From: Gossypium raimondii
Lineage: Eukaryota > Streptophyta > Magnoliopsida > Malvales > Malvaceae
DNA: 64,000 nucleotides
Assembly (NCBI RefSeq): GCF_025698545.1
Contig: NC_068565.1
Span: forward strand, 4,898,001 to 4,962,000
Direction: 5' to 3'
The notes beneath the pieces were generated by a model. It searched no databases. It saw only the letters and a program-made list of their open reading frames with translations, and was not told the origin of the DNA. Both the position numbers and the translations under genes were made by a program. Of the stretch, positions 10,034 to 23,906 are shown piece after piece (position 1 is the stretch's first letter; each line of letters begins with the position of its first letter).

Positions 10034-13000
10034 ATGTCCACCAAAATCGTAGCTGAGTATGCCAAGTCTGGCAGGTCCTCTTGCAAGAAATGTGGGAAAA
10101 CCATTACTGCTCAGGTCCTGAGGTTAGGCCTTGTTACCAGAGATGCTAGGGGCTTTGATATGACCAAATGGCACCACTTGAATTGCTTCCATGAAAAAAT
10201 TGATTCCCTTGATGTTATTAAGGGCTTTGACTCTCTCAAGGTTGAAATTCCTTTTCTCTTGCGGCTAAAAAATTATTTTAAAAAACTGGGTTTTGATTAA
10301 AAAGGGATTATTTTCTGTTATTGGTGTTAGGGTGTTGACCAGGAAGCTTTAAAGAAACTGGCTGATGGGTCTATTAAATCGCCTAAGCAGGTACTTTGTT
10401 AAGTTTCCGAACTGTGATAGCAAATATGAACTGATTTTATCTTTTACTGGTTAATTTTAGAGTTTCGTAGTTGGTTTAGCTTGGATGCTTCATAACACAG
10501 TTGAGTGTGATTTGAGAAATGCCAGTTAATTATGTCTGATTTATGTTTGTACTGTTGTGCTTTGTATCCGAATTTTAGATCAAGTTTGTGTAATGATGAA
10601 CCATTGTGTCCAAGAGGACTCTAGTTCTGTGTTCTGTTTAATTCCTTGCTGTCATGAGTGCAATGACTAATGAGTCGTACAAAAATGTATTGCTTATTCA
10701 GTTATTCTCTCTCCTACCTGAAACTCTACATTAAGAACAAACAAGTAATTTTAACTAAAACAACTATTTATCTATTTCGTGAACAGTTGCGAGGAAAAGA
10801 TGATGAAGAGGAAAGGGAACAAGATGAAGAAATTGAATCAGAGAAAAGCAATACAAAGAAAATTAAGGTAGGGGAATACCCCTTTCCATTTTCTTGCATG
10901 GCATAGAGACCATCAGAAAGAAAAGGAGAATCAGTTTTCCGTTTTCACCTTTCCGTTGCACTTATTATCATTTATCTTTCATATTTTATGCCATGTCGTG
11001 ACAGAAAGTGAATAAAAACAAAGAAGATATGAAGTGGAGGAAGTAAGGGCGGGTTATCCCTTTTTTCGCTTTCCTTGTATGTTGAGCAACCTAAAGAATA
11101 AACAAAGGAAATAACGTTGTAATCACCTATTGTTATTTCCAAATTCAAAGCCTGCCTGGTTAGCCGTGCACTAATTATTCTATGCATGGATAAATGTGTA
11201 AAGTGTGGTCGGTTCATGTGGTTAATGCATTTATATATGTATAATGCTTGAGTTCATGATATTTGTGTAGTTGAGGATCCCCAACAACTAATCAGTTCTA
11301 AATTTGTATGCCATCAACTAGTTGTCGGCACCTGATGAGAAAGCTCAGTTGGACGTAGCCTTTTCTGTCTCTGATATCAAGGATAAGTATAAGGTATAGT
11401 ATATTTTACTTGATGTTTTTGAACCTTAACATATTCTAAAGAAGTTTCTTTATTTAGGGCTGAAATGTTTATAAATTGTTGAAAAATTTTCGGCCTTTAC
11501 CTGTTTGTATCTTTTTCTTTGCTTTTAGGATGCTGCATTAGAACCGAAATGGAAGGCATTCCAGACAATTATATTTCTTGAGCGGGTAAGATGCCAATCA
11601 TATAATACAGAAGAGAAACGGATGAAGAATAAATTGATTTCTTTTATGATAATGGATGCAGAAGCTCAATAATTGGTTTAATCTTACAGATTCTAACTAT
11701 TTGTCATTTTACTTGTTTGATCTTTTGGTGGTATATCCATATGCTTCTTATGTTGAGGCATATTAATGTTCTTGAATCGTTATTTATTTTAATTGATTTT
11801 CTGGTATCGAGTACTTCAATTATAAGGTGGCATCTCCCTGTATCTTTCTCAGGATGACGGTCTCCATGATTCTGGTAAAATTGCAGCTTTTGATTTCGAT
11901 GGTTGTCTGGCTAAAACATCTCTTAAAAGGTATGGTTCTATGCAGTTTTTGTGCATTTAATTATGGTTGTTCTGCATATATACATTTGAATTTGCATAAA
12001 TTTGACATGTATTGGCGTCAGATGAATAAAATACTTGCTTGTTTTTCTATCAGTTGATTCCGCATCTTTGTTATATGAAATTCTCGAATTTTTGTTCTAT
12101 GTCATTGATATGCATGCCCATTTTTTAACTTGTTTTTGGTTCTGAATGATGTTAAATTCTTTTAAACATTTTTCCCTCCCACGCATTCAATTTGATTGGA
12201 TGGAGTAGAATTCAACATAACTGCCATGCTGGATATAGGAATTAGAGGTTTAGGAGGTATGTGGAATAAAGGGGAAACGGTTATTGTGCTGATAAATGTG
12301 GGAATCGTTATTGTGTTGAATTGAAGTAGCTGCTCTATTTTTTGAATTGATATCTATACTTGTCTTTCAGAGTAGGTGCAGATGCTTGGTCCCTTATGTA
12401 TCCTTCAATACCAGAGAAGCTGCAGAGTCTTTATGAAGAGGGCTTTAAGCTGGTTTTGTCTCGTGTTCTGAAAGCTTTCTGTTTGTTTATTTTCTAAGAA
12501 AATATAGCTGCAATCTTTTTTCTCATTGCAACTTTGGGTTGTGCAATATTTAGGTAATTTTTACAAATGAATCCAATATTGACCGCTGGAAGAATAAAAG
12601 GCAGGTAGCCGTGGACTCGAAAATTGGACGTATCACCAATTTCATCAATAAAGTAAAGGTTCCAATGCAGGTTTGGTTTTGCTCCCTTTGGTAAACCTTT
12701 ATTATTCCTCCATAAAAGGAAAGATCCTCCATTCTATTTGAACAAATCTCGAATAATTTCTAGCACTGAAACTTAAACCAGCATGACGGTGCTTGTTGAA
12801 ATAATTGCTCCCAGTCTTCATCTCAATGGTGTTATCAAGGTGGTGCTCAAACCTTTAGATGATGGAACCCTTCACTGAGAGAGTGGGGAAGATACTTTCA
12901 TCTGGCAAACCCAACTAGTTTGAGATTAAGGCTTATTTAAATCGAGTCTAATGTGCTGCTTAAAGTTTGCAGCAAAAGAACAATTATAGTAGTAATGGGA

Positions 13001-14137
13001 ACAATCCAAAGTCCAACTACGAGGTCTGTTGGGATCTTTGAATGCACTGAATAAAACAACTTGTTAGGCATCATTCTCTGATATCTGAAAAGGTTTCATG
13101 GTCACTTTATAATGCATGATGCTATCTGAACAATGAAGTACAAATCACCATACTGATTTCTGTAATGATGGGATCATCTATAACGAACATCTGGCCTTAT
13201 CTTCTTGCTTGATTTCTTACTTTTTAAATGACCCTGGAATGCTTCTGAAGTGCTCTACTATCATGTAAGAATACCATGAATTTGACAGGTCTTCACCTGT
13301 TTTATATGCATGCAGGTTTTTATAGCTTGTGGGATAAGCAGTTCTGGTGGTAAAGCTGTTGATCCTTTCCGCAAACCAAAGCCTGGCATGTGGCACATTA
13401 TGGAGAAACATTTCAATTCTGGCATTCCAATTGATATGGATCAGTTATTTTTCCCGTCTTTGTTATCTTGTTTTGCTATGTTTCACTATTCTCAACTTTT
13501 AAGTATCTATGTTTGTACTTGCTGTTGGTGATTCATGAAAGATTTTAGTATAATCGTGTGATGTGGGCATTTAAGTTTATTTATTTGACGGGAATCTGAT
13601 TTTCTGTGTTCTAGATCTTTTTATGTTGGCGATGCTGCTGGGAGACCCAATGATCATAGTGATGCTGATATAAAATTTGCACAGGTCTCATATAACTTGT
13701 TCATTGTATTGATTATTTTATTTCATTTTTCCGAAAGCATTAGTTTTCATTATTGATTTATGTTTGCTTAACTTGTCTTTCTACTCTGGCATTTTGGCTG
13801 AGGCTGGAATACTGAAAATGACCTTTTTTATATCAGTAACCAATATTCCTGCCTAGTTATACAATTTTGTAACCTTTTTTCCATGGTCTTGCTGTTGTTT
13901 CCGCATAGCCCTTTTTCTGTAACCTGCAAGAACGAAGAAACTATGGTCCTTTTAGTGCACATCATCTAAACTGCCCCCCGTTTTCTGCTTGTGTGCCACT
14001 TGGATGCCTCAATTATTGATATTGATCAATGTCTAAACTCATATATTAATTAAAATAGTGTCATTTACACGGTTTTGTTATGGTTGCAGGCGGTAGGATT
14101 GAAATTTTATGTTCCTGAGGACTATTTCAGATCTTAG
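10034..14137 (+). CDS. ZDP: Polynucleotide 3'-phosphatase with one PARP-type zinc finger (ZDP-like)
   Basis: Removes 3'-phosphate from DNA strand breaks in base-excision repair and active demethylation; nuclear in Arabidopsis. Exons: 10034-10240, 10331-10390, 10787-10867, 11322-11393, 11529-11585, 11853-11929, 12371-12452, 12554-12670, 13316-13443, 13615-13684, 14090-14137, joining to 332 codons. Residues C17, C20, H48 and C51 form a PARP-type zinc finger (C-x2-C...H-x2-C). Residues 90-116 are acidic. The HAD/PNKP phosphatase domain spans about 160-332: DFDGC at 173-177 (catalytic Asp pair), FTNES at 215-219, RKPKPGMW at 270-277, and VGDAAGR at 298-304 followed by the Asp-rich NDHSDAD segment. 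There is no kinase domain, as in plant ZDP. From memory, Arabidopsis ZDP has three fingers; this protein has only the one nearest the catalytic domain. An in-frame ATG at 9893 could add 47 residues. Confidence 0.9.
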
Positions 14138-14271
14138 TTCGGGTTAGTGGATGCCGGCATGTAGTACTTTATGAGTGACCGGCATGTAGTATTTTATAAG
14201 TTTCAAGCTGTACTTTTTATCTTATCTTATATATCCTTTTAACAGCAAAACCTGGACCCAAATTGCTTGTG

Positions 14272-14277
14272 AATAAA
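14272..14277 (+). terminator. Candidate polyadenylation signal of ZDP
   Basis: AATAAA lies 135 bp after the ZDP stop. The 3' region holds an imperfect direct repeat (about 14200-14239 and 14287-14323, shared core TTATCTTATCTTATATATCC), and another AATAAA lies near 14381, so alternative 3' ends are possible. Confidence 0.4.
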
Positions 14278-14399
14278 ACTTTATTAGTTTCAAGCTATAC
14301 TTTTATCTTATCTTATATATCCTTTATGCTTTAGATTGTTTCATTTAAGGCCTTTCTTTGCCTTGGCAGCACATTTATCGAAAATAAAACTTCATTCGC

Positions 14400-15173
14400 A
14401 TCCATTATCCCTAAAATCGAGCACATTCTTCCGAACAGCAACACTGAGTTCCCCCGGCTAATTGCTAAAAGGATCAGCTTTCCTGTTGATTTCAAATTTT
14501 GGGTACCCGATTTTACATTGTCATCTTGTTGGAGATCATGTACAGCTCTTGTTGAGATATTTCAGTAACAGAACATGAAACCAATTAAGCTCATATGACT
14601 CTACTGGTATTTGAAAAGTTCCCAATTTTCTTTTCAACATCAAAATTGGAGCGTTTCAGATATTTAAAGTAATAAGAATTTGGTGGAAATTCCGAACATG
14701 TTTAACATGACTTCAGTTCATCATTGTAGTGGATTGGATATTTGCTGTTTCCGATTATTCCGAGTTCAAATTTACAAAGAAGTTTTCGAATTTGAATATG
14801 ATATTTAGTAAGTATAAAAAATTATTATCCGACTAAATTATCGATATTTGAATCAGAATTTAAATATTATCTGAAATTATAAGAAAGAAGTTGAATATAA
14901 TATATATTATTTAAACCCATAATTGAAAATAGGAAGTATCTCATTTTAGCTACCTAAGTTAATAGCTAAGCTTCTAAAATGACCATAATCTGATGTTGAT
15001 AATTTGAGAATTTAATTAGAATATTTTCAAGTTTGAAAGCCGATTTAGAATTTTAACCATAATTTGAGGATGTCTGTTATAATTAATCCAATTTTCACGT
15101 GTTCTTTCCTTTCATAAACTCAGCTGTCAAGAGAAAAAAAGAATCCGAAATCAAAATCCGTAATCCAGTGTCA
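14400..15173. other. Intergenic region between ZDP and the Rab3GAP-like gene
   Basis: I saw no gene here. The promoter and 5' leader of the downstream gene must lie in the last few hundred bases; no convincing TATA box was singled out. Confidence 0.5.
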
Positions 15174-18100
15174 ATGTCCAAGCGGAGCCACCATCATTTG
15201 ACGGAACTCGGCTGCATCGCCTGCGAAGATTTGACGGAGTTCGGTGCCGGAAAGGAAGGTTGGTTAGCCCCTGATGCCGGCACCACCGTCCTCTGCGCTC
15301 TCGACGCCCATTCTCTCGCAATCGCTAACCGATCTGTTGTTCTCATCATCGGCTGGTCCGACTCGGACGAACCTCGGGTTAAGATCCGACCCGAACTGTC
15401 ACCTATCGAGGCAGAGCGCATCACGGCCATCGAGTGGCTGGTTTTCGATGATATTAAAGTGATTGCAATCGGAACCTCCAGAGGATTCCTTTTGATGTAC
15501 TCTTTGCGTGGTGATTTGATTCATAGACAGGTAATGCTTCTATATACTTATTTTTCTTTGGTTTGGTTTGTTTGTAATTGATATTTTCTTGAGAAGTTGG
15601 TTTATAGCAAAATTATGTAATTTGATTAAACGAACAATAACTGGAATAAATGTTTATAATAAAGATTGTTACATTATGTAAAAGTAGAATTCTGCATTTG
15701 GTCATCTAGGAAGATTGTGTTTTTAATTTTAATTCTTCGCACTTATTGCTTTTTATATTATGCTTTTGGAAAGAAGTAGTAGAAGCATCTACAAAATTGT
15801 ACTTTGATGATTTTCCATTTATTCAATGCTGGGTTTATTTATTACTATTTTTGAATTTTTTGCTTTGCTAACTTCATTAAGACATGTCTAGTTTACTATT
15901 GCCATAAGTTTGTTGATGCTTAACCTTTGTTGCATACCAGGCTTGGTGTGTTAGAATGCAAATGCTCAATTGGCTCGAATGCCTCACAATGGAGAATGAG
16001 CTTCTCGTTGTACAAAAATTAACTTGTGCAAAGTGAAATTAACATTATCGGTGTTCTTTTTTTTTTTTTCTTTTTTGTATAATTTTTGAGGAAACTATAA
16101 ACCTGAAAGTTTTATATGTTTCATTAAATGATGAGCCATATGAGTCTTCTTGTGTTATAATCAGTTGTATCTAGTTTTATTAGGTAGAGATCAGTTTAGA
16201 TGCAAATTGCTGTTGGAATGGGTGAACTCATATGTTTAATATTTAATTTTATAGATGGTATATCACGGACAAATCATAAAGCTAAGAGTTCGGGGAACTA
16301 AGAAAGATCTGATGCAAGATATATCTTCAGAGGATGTTTGTGTTGTCATGCCTGGTGTAATCGCTCGTTTTGATGGGTCTGATATACGGGTGAGTTACAT
16401 AGCTGTTTGAAAGTGTACTAGTCATTCTGCAATTGGCATGAGCCTACCTGTTTATTTTATACAGAAGCAAAATGTTATCAATATGTATATGTGGGACATG
16501 TTTGACTAACTTAGACTACTTGCCTCTGTTATTGTAGAGTATGCTTCAAAGGTGGTTTCAAGAAACTCATTCTCGTTTTTGGGATGAGAAATCAAATAAA
16601 GATTTAGAGGATGACGGAAACTCTGACAACAGATTGCCTTACCAGATATGGAATGTTAATAAGTATGGGTCATGTGTTGATGCAGCAATCACTGGCATAA
16701 TGCCGCCTCCACTCATGGAACTCCAGGTGATTTTTTTTATATTGCTTAATCTTATAGGCCCAAAACTCGAGTTAGAAATGCAATTACTCATTTTCTTATT
16801 CTTAATTACTGGCCACTTGACTTTGAATGTGCATATGGAAAACAGTTTTTGCTTGTTCTCTGTTCATTTCTTGTTCCTTGTAGTACATTGTTATCTATGC
16901 TTTTGGTTCTTCTCTAATAAATTATGGAAGTTTTCTGAAGTTATGCTGTTATATGAATTCAGCTGCTTTTATTGTTGGGCAGTCAAGTCAACGTTACTAT
17001 TGTGCTGTCACCATTGGAGATGATGCTGTGATCTCTGCTTTCAGGTTAGTTTCTCTGCATTTTGAAATGTAATATGATTTACCTTCCATAAAAAATGGAT
17101 TCTTTTCTTCCTTTTTATTGCGTTTTACTGATCAAAATTTTTTAACTATATTCAAGACTTTCAGAAGATAGGAAACGTTCCTTGGTAGGAGTTATTTTGT
17201 CAAAAGTTATGCCTGTCACATTTTCCACTATTGCTTCTTTTTCCAAAATGATATGGCGGAGTGAACCAACACCAACCAGTAAACCAGAAGAGAAGCTTCA
17301 GTCATTTGCTCGAGGTGGAGTTTGTTAATTTCGTTTCTTGTGTTTCCTTATTTTGTTGGGGTATTGTCTTGTCCTAGGATGAATCTCTAAAAGTATGTGC
17401 TTGTCCAAAATCCATTTATTCTTTTAATTGTCCTTCAAGAAATGTGTTATCAGAATCAAATTTTAGGTTATTGAAGTTGATAGACATTTGTTTTAACTGA
17501 TCTTTAGTTCTCATTATTGCTTTGGTACAATCACATTTCACAAGTACGTTTAGCAGCATATCTTATATTTAAACATGGAAATGCTGCTTGCATCTTTCTC
17601 ATCTTATTGTATTTACCAAGTTCTTAGTTTAATTTCATAAATTTTCCTTCTCATTCATGCTACATGCTTATTTATGCTGTTCCATTATGTGCTTATACTG
17701 AGCAACAGAGTTCATCATAGTGCGTTCTGATGTGAAGTTAAATATTTAATATGTTTCTATCATAATCTCAGATAAAGAATGTTACAAGTTCATTGTGTAT
17801 TTTTGAGGTGTTGTGAATGCTAACAGGCTTAGCATACAAATCTCAGCCATTTTTTGTTCTCCTTATTAATGCTTTTCCAAGACCTATAGAATAAGTTACT
17901 GATGTCATGACTTATGCCAGCTTCTTCATTGACATGTTTGAAGGACTACCCAAGAAAGGGTGAAAAGCTGACCTTATCACCCAGTGGCACTTTGGCTGCT
18001 ATCACGGATTCACTTGGTCGTATATTACTCTTAGATACTCAGGCACTTGTAGTAGTGCGAATTTGGAAGGTTTCTTCTGCTTTTATAATTTTGAATTCTT

Positions 18101-19946
18101 GGGAACCAACTGCTCCTTTTTCTGGTCTAAGCAGTATTTTTCATGCACTCTTTCAGGGATATCGTGATGCAAACTGCTTTTTCATGGAAATGTTAGTGAA
18201 TAGAGATGATAAACGTGCAAGTTCCTCTTACCATGTACCAGGAAAGAGTGACTATTGCCTCTGTTTAGCCATTCATGCGCCCCGAAAAGGAATTATTGAG
18301 GTTTTAATATTCTTACTTGGTCCTTGTTGTCCTTTATTTGGAATTTCCAGTTTATAGTTTAAATGTTTGAGGGCTTACAAATCTAAGATCTGGTAACTTT
18401 CGATATAGAACCCATTTTGCTTGTTGTGTTAGGACCTTGAGAATCTATTTTTATACTATGACCATTAAGGTAAGAGAAGCAAGAGTCTGACATTTATTGG
18501 TTTTATATCATCTAACGATCCACAGGTATGGGGTGCATAAGGGCTACACGCAAAAAGCCAGTGTGAACCCTCGCCTATGGGTGGCTGCAACTTGTATATA
18601 TATTATTAAGGTTTTTTACTAAGCTAGTGTGCCTTACCATCACGCCCGACACTTCTTCCTTATCTAATACCAACAATGGTAAGACACACTGCACTCCTAA
18701 GGGAGAATGCAGGTTCGAACTTTGGAGACGATATTGTTGGGGTGGGTCACCACGAACACCAAATATCTGTAAAACGGATATGGAGAATATACAAAAAAAA
18801 AAAAAAAAAAACCCTTAACTGATGATGTGTTGTAAGGGGCCAAATTTTTTCTGTGGAGAGGGAGGGAAGATTAAGTTATATTTTTATGAGAGCTAAAATG
18901 CAATTTCACCATTGCATTGGCATATATCTTTAGTTTTTAGGACTAAATCAAAAATTTATCATTTTGGGGGGCCAGGGCCCATCTACCCCCCCTTACCTTT
19001 GCCTGTGTGTTGTTGTGTAACTTTTTATTATTATCTCTTAATCAATAATAGAACAATTCCAATAGTTTTATCCAATAAATTAATAAGAATCATAAGAAAT
19101 TTCATAACTTTTCTAGGTGTTCCCCAAAATGATGTTCACCCACATTTTCACAATATATCCTAATAATTTCATTAGAAATAAAAAAAGAGCTTTCACTTAC
19201 TTTTTCTTTCAATTGTAAGACCAAAAACCATTCTCTATCATTCCTCTTCTCTTTAGAGCTTCTCCACTTTCTCTCAATTTTTTTTTTCCTTCTTGCATGC
19301 TTTATAAGAAATTGATGGCAACTTTGATTTTTATTTCCTTAGGTTTCCATTTTTTTTAACCCTAGTGTGTTTTTTACTCATGGGCTTTAGTCAAAACTCT
19401 TACTAAAACAATTGGCCGTGCTGTTATGATTCGATCGAGTAATTACATATTTCAAGTAGAAATAATTGCGTGAATGGATTGATGTATTACTCTAAAACTT
19501 GATTCACTCTTAAAGGAAACATCTTAATTTTATCTTCTCATGAGTGAATTGATGTTACTAATATTTACTCTATCAAGATATATGAATTTGACTGATTTTT
19601 GGCTTTGCTGTTCTGATTTTGAGTTGTATTGGGGACTGAAAACTAGACAACATTTGGATGGTTTTCTTTATAAATGCAGCTTTTAGATCTTCATATGCAA
19701 TTACCGTTATGCACTTGATAATATCAATTTCTTGTGTCAAGTGGTTGAGTATCTGAACGTGCACAGGTGTGGCAGATGAGAACCGGACCACGTGTCTTAG
19801 CTATCCAGTGTGCTAAAGGATGCAGATTGTTACAGCCAACATACAGGTTTGGATCATTATCAGACTCTCCTTATGTTCCTCTCGAAGTGTTTTTGTTGAA
19901 TGGAGACTCAGGTCAGTTGTCAGTGCTGAATCGTTTTCTTAATTGA
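15174..19946 (+). CDS. Rab3GAP regulatory (non-catalytic) subunit N-terminal domain protein
   Basis: Exons: 15174-15530, 16255-16389, 16538-16726, 16983-17044, 17157-17314, 17921-18069, 18157-18300, 19767-19946. They join in frame to 457 codons; the intron phases match and all introns are GT-AG. The protein resembles the Rab3GAP2 N-terminal (propeller-like) region: a conserved start after HHLTELGCIACEDL, a GWLAPD segment, SVVLIIGW, an AIEWL...IGTSRGFL segment, the LTLSPSGTLAAITDSLGRI strand pair near residue 300, and VWQMRTGPRVLAIQC in the last exon. In animals the subunit partners the Rab3GAP catalytic subunit in Rab GTPase regulation; here only the ~450-residue N-terminal domain is present, which I believe is usual in plants. 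The ATG at 15174 was chosen because the frame upstream has only a GTG. The last intron (1466 bp) carries a SINE. Confidence 0.82.
18674..18811 (+). mobile_element. tRNA-derived SINE in the last intron of the Rab3GAP-like gene
   Basis: An A-box-like TGGTAAGACAC (18677-18687) and a B-box AGGTTCGAAC (18711-18720) have tRNA-like spacing and are followed by about 70 bp of body and a 19-base A tail (18793-18811). This is the layout of a pol III SINE in sense with the host gene. I found no clean target-site duplication, so the 5' end is uncertain. The flank at 18830-18990 looks like another old repeat. Confidence 0.55.
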
Positions 19947-22793
19947 AAATTTTACATAGAAAGTTCAAATGTTCAGTCTCTGTTCTCAATTTGATTTCTT
20001 TACCTACAACTGAGTTTGCTTCTCTTAGAACCACAAATTAAGGTTCTATGAAATGTATGTATGTTGTAGACAGAATTCATGCCTCATTTCATTGTTCAGT
20101 GAAAGCTAGTAAATGGCAAAGGAATGGCTTAATTTGATAAGAAACTTAGCTCCTTGTTTCTGTAAATGGATGATAATATAAGGTTCAAAGAGACTTCTTT
20201 TTATCCATCTATAAATGGCATGAAAATGGCACAAATGATGCATTAATTAAAAAAATCCAAGGATTGAGCACTCGGGTCTAGTGTAATATATGATTTTTGG
20301 TTAAATTCTATAGTAGGTGCTTGTACTATATAGATTTTTGTTGGATTTAGTCCTTTAATTTAATACTCTTAGTAGCTTTACTTTTATTATTATTATTTAA
20401 AATGTGTTCCAATTTTTGAAGCCAACAAATATTCATTAATTTCCAAAAGTAATTTGGCGTGATATTTTTGTTAAACATGTGGTGAGGTGACGAATGTATC
20501 TTGACAGTTTTTTTACGGTTGGACATGTTATACATCTCTTTTTAATTTGTTCAACCGTTAAAAAAAAGAAAAAAGAAAAAAAAAAAAAACAAGGTCAATA
20601 TGTTAGCCAGGTTAAAATTATTTGATGGAAAAAAGTTTGCACGAAAATACACATTTCAATCATAAAGGCAATTTTCATATAACTACAGTTCTAATTAGAA
20701 TCAATACTACAATGTTAAAGTAAAACTAAAATTACATTCGTCTGACTTCCATAGACGAATTAGGGAATTACAATTACAACATATATACTTATGACAAGAA
20801 TTAGAGTATTACGATGCAAAAATGGATGAACAATCTAAATTAAAATAAATCTGGACAGGGTTTGAACATGAAATGTGAAATGAGAATCCACACTATACCA
20901 AGAATGAGATACTTGAAGCTGTCTTTGTTTATACTATCAAAATCTAATTGGCACACGTTTAATGCCTTATTTTATATCGATATTTATACTATTATACAAA
21001 ATATGAAATATAATTAAGTTTACATATAGGACCCAATTTGTGGCGATGAGGTCCCTCAACGCATAAGTTTATCCACAAATACAAGAAAGGGAAGACATCA
21101 ATAGAAGAAACAAAAGCAAATGGCCATATATAATTATAAAAAAATGATTAATAGCAAAAGGATATCCTATGCTGTAATTGAAGCAATATAATAATAAAAT
21201 GATTGTGGAGAATAATTATTTAAAATAATATAAAATTATATTAATAAAATTATAATTAAAAATAATTTTTTAAAAATTAATATTTACTTTTATCAAATAA
21301 TATAATTATATTCAATATTCAATATTTATATTTATTCATTTTCCAAACAATTTTCTATATAAATTTAACAACTATAAAATTTAGAAGTAAAAATTCAATA
21401 CTTATCTTTCAGTACTTAAAATTTTAATTTATCAAATACACCTTTAATTATTTGAATTTAAGTGTATAATTAGAGATTAATATTAAAATCTTAAAGCAAA
21501 TAACCTGTGACATGCGTAAAAGTAAAGCAAAAAAGATAAACTTAATTCTTTTTTCTTATGTGTTTACCGTCAACTTACACATAAGAATGGAAATGCAAGG
21601 TTTCACACTGGTTTGTTGTACCGATTTCTCGGTAAAATTGATACGGTCGGTTTTTTCGGTTTTATTAAATAAATCATTAAAAAATTATAAAAACAAAAAT
21701 ATTAAAAATAAAAATAATCTAGTTCAACTAATTTTTAGCTTAGTTAAACTAATATGTATCAATTCTCAAGTCAATTAATCCGATACCTCCCTCTGAATCG
21801 ATACCCTGACCAATTCTCGGTCCAATCAGTTGGTATGATATAATTTAAATAACCATGTGAAAATGTCATGCCTAAAAAATTAACAATTTTATCACTTTAA
21901 TTAAAATTAAGAGCTTCTATGAAAAAAAAAAAGTAATCATATAATTGGACTTTATTTAACGAAAAAAAAATACAAAGGCTTGTTTAAACAAAGTGTGGGG
22001 TTTTTTTTAATCCATTAACTAAAATTAAATAACTAAAATTATTTGAGAGAAGTTAAGGTTGTTTAAAAACAAAACTGCATGAGATATGATAGATAGTTAT
22101 TTTTTCAAAAAAAATACTTATAAAATAATGTGGTAGAAATTAAAGAATATAGACTAAATCTAGAATTTTATGTATACAAGAAGTTTAGAAATATAATTTA
22201 AATATATTTAATTGTTACAATTTGGATTAAAACTGAAATTTTAAAATTTAAAAATATTGGAACTAAAATGGACTAATTTAAAAATATATGAACTAAATTT
22301 AATCAAATTAAAGTAAAATGACCAAATCCACAACTTACGTATAGTATAGGAACTAATATAAAAATTGATCAAAATTTTACACCATTGATTTACTTTAAGT
22401 GTTTTCAAAAAAAAAATCCTCAACTAAGTTAGTATTCCATTAATCCATGAAACCAAACATAGTTGAAGAAGTTATAAATAAAATAAGTATTTTACTTTTT
22501 CAAAATTTTAACATTCTTTTTTCAAAGCATTTTTTTATGTCATTAGTTGGCATTTGAACAAATGAATCCAATTTGATTCTAATATAGAGATAATAAATAA
22601 AATTATGTTTGTAGTTATACAACATTTTTAATTTTTGCTTATTGTGATAATTAGGAATAGAACCCAACCCAATGGATTAGAAAATGGGGAAAGGGGTGAT
22701 ATGATGAATTTGTTCACTAGGTCGATATATAACTGTTCACTTGAATGCCTTTCAACTTGCCTATATTTACCTTTCAACTAATTGATTTTACAG
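19947..22793. other. AT-rich intergenic region, no intact gene
   Basis: No convincing coding frame was found. It contains an A-rich run near 20562-20591 and several degraded repeat-like stretches (20250-20400; 22200-22400). The last ~230 bp resemble 54070-54305, the intron tail in front of the intact RLP exon, so duplicated receptor-gene intron begins about 22560. Confidence 0.5.
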
Positions 22794-23906
22794 GACATAT
22801 TCCAATTGCCTTGGGTAATCTTGGATTTCTAGTATTGCTGGACATATCGGATAATGATTTAAGCAGCACACTGTCATCCTCGAAAAGCAGCTTGAGTTAC
22901 TTGTCATTTGCAAGAAATTCATTGATCAGTGGTTACCTTCCGGCTTCTATAGGAAATCTGTTGCATTCTCTTCAATATTTCAATGCTTCGAGCTGCAACA
23001 TTAGTGGCAGCATTCCAGGGGAAATTGGGAACTGGTATGTTGACTATGTGGATTTTTCAGGAAATCTTTTTTCGGGTACAATTCCTGATAGAATTTGCGA
23101 TCGAAATAATGATTTGAGATATCTTGCCTTTAATGACAATCAATTGGAAGGGATTCTGCCACTATCTTTGATTAATTACAGTGTACTGGTATCTTTGAAT
23201 GTTGCAGACAACAACTTAAGTGATACCTTTCCCCATTGGTTAGGTATTCTTCCAAAGCTGCAAAGTCTTATTTTGAGATCTATCAGATTTCATGGTTCCA
23301 TCCAAGACTCCTTAGCCACTTCCTTCTCCAATTTGCAAAATGGTTAATCTCTCTTGTAATGACTTCACTAGCTTATTGCCAACCAAGTTCTTCCAAAATC
23401 TCAAGGCTCTGAAAGAAGTTGGATATGGATATGAATCTGAATATGACTATGAATATAGACATGGTTATCCATAATCTATTAATTTAACAATAAAAGGTTT
23501 GGAGATAGAGTTTACAAAAAAATTATATATCCCCATATTCACATGCATAGATTTGTCGATGAATTGATTCCATGGAGAAATTCCTAAGGTAGTTGGAGAG
23601 ATAGATGGCTTCAAGCACTCAATCTCTCTCATAACAACCTGACTGGTCCTATCCCACCGTCATTTGGGAATTTGGCCGTATTTGAATCATTAGCTCTCTT
23701 ATTTAATAAGTTGAGTGGCATAATCCCTTCCCAATTGACAAATTTGACATTTCTTGACGTGTTAAGGTTTTGGAACAATAATCTTGTTGGACCCAATCCT
23801 AGTGGAAAGCAGTTTAACACATTTGAGAATGATACTTATAGAGGTAACTTGGGTTTGTGTGGATTTCCATTGTCAAATAATTGTAGCAATGATGAAAGAC
23901 TAGAAC
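22794..23906 (+). pseudogene. RLP last-exon pseudogene (LRR, island, capping LRRs), cut by a copia LTR
   Basis: Paralogue of the intact last exon at 54306-55684, preceded by the same intron tail and acceptor (CAG at 22791-22793). It encodes LRRs, a decayed island region and the cap ending GNLGLCGFPLS. Lesions: one extra A near 23338 shifts the frame; stops at 23472-23474 and 23565-23567; a one-base loss near 23605 restores the original frame. The exon is cut at 23906 by a copia LTR, so the acidic spacer, membrane segment and tail are missing, and they do not reappear beyond the element. No upstream exons of this copy were seen. Confidence 0.85.

Noticed and set aside
15099..15173. N-terminal extension of the Rab3GAP-like protein
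   Set aside because: The frame is open, but the only upstream start is GTG; the ATG at 15174 is the natural start.
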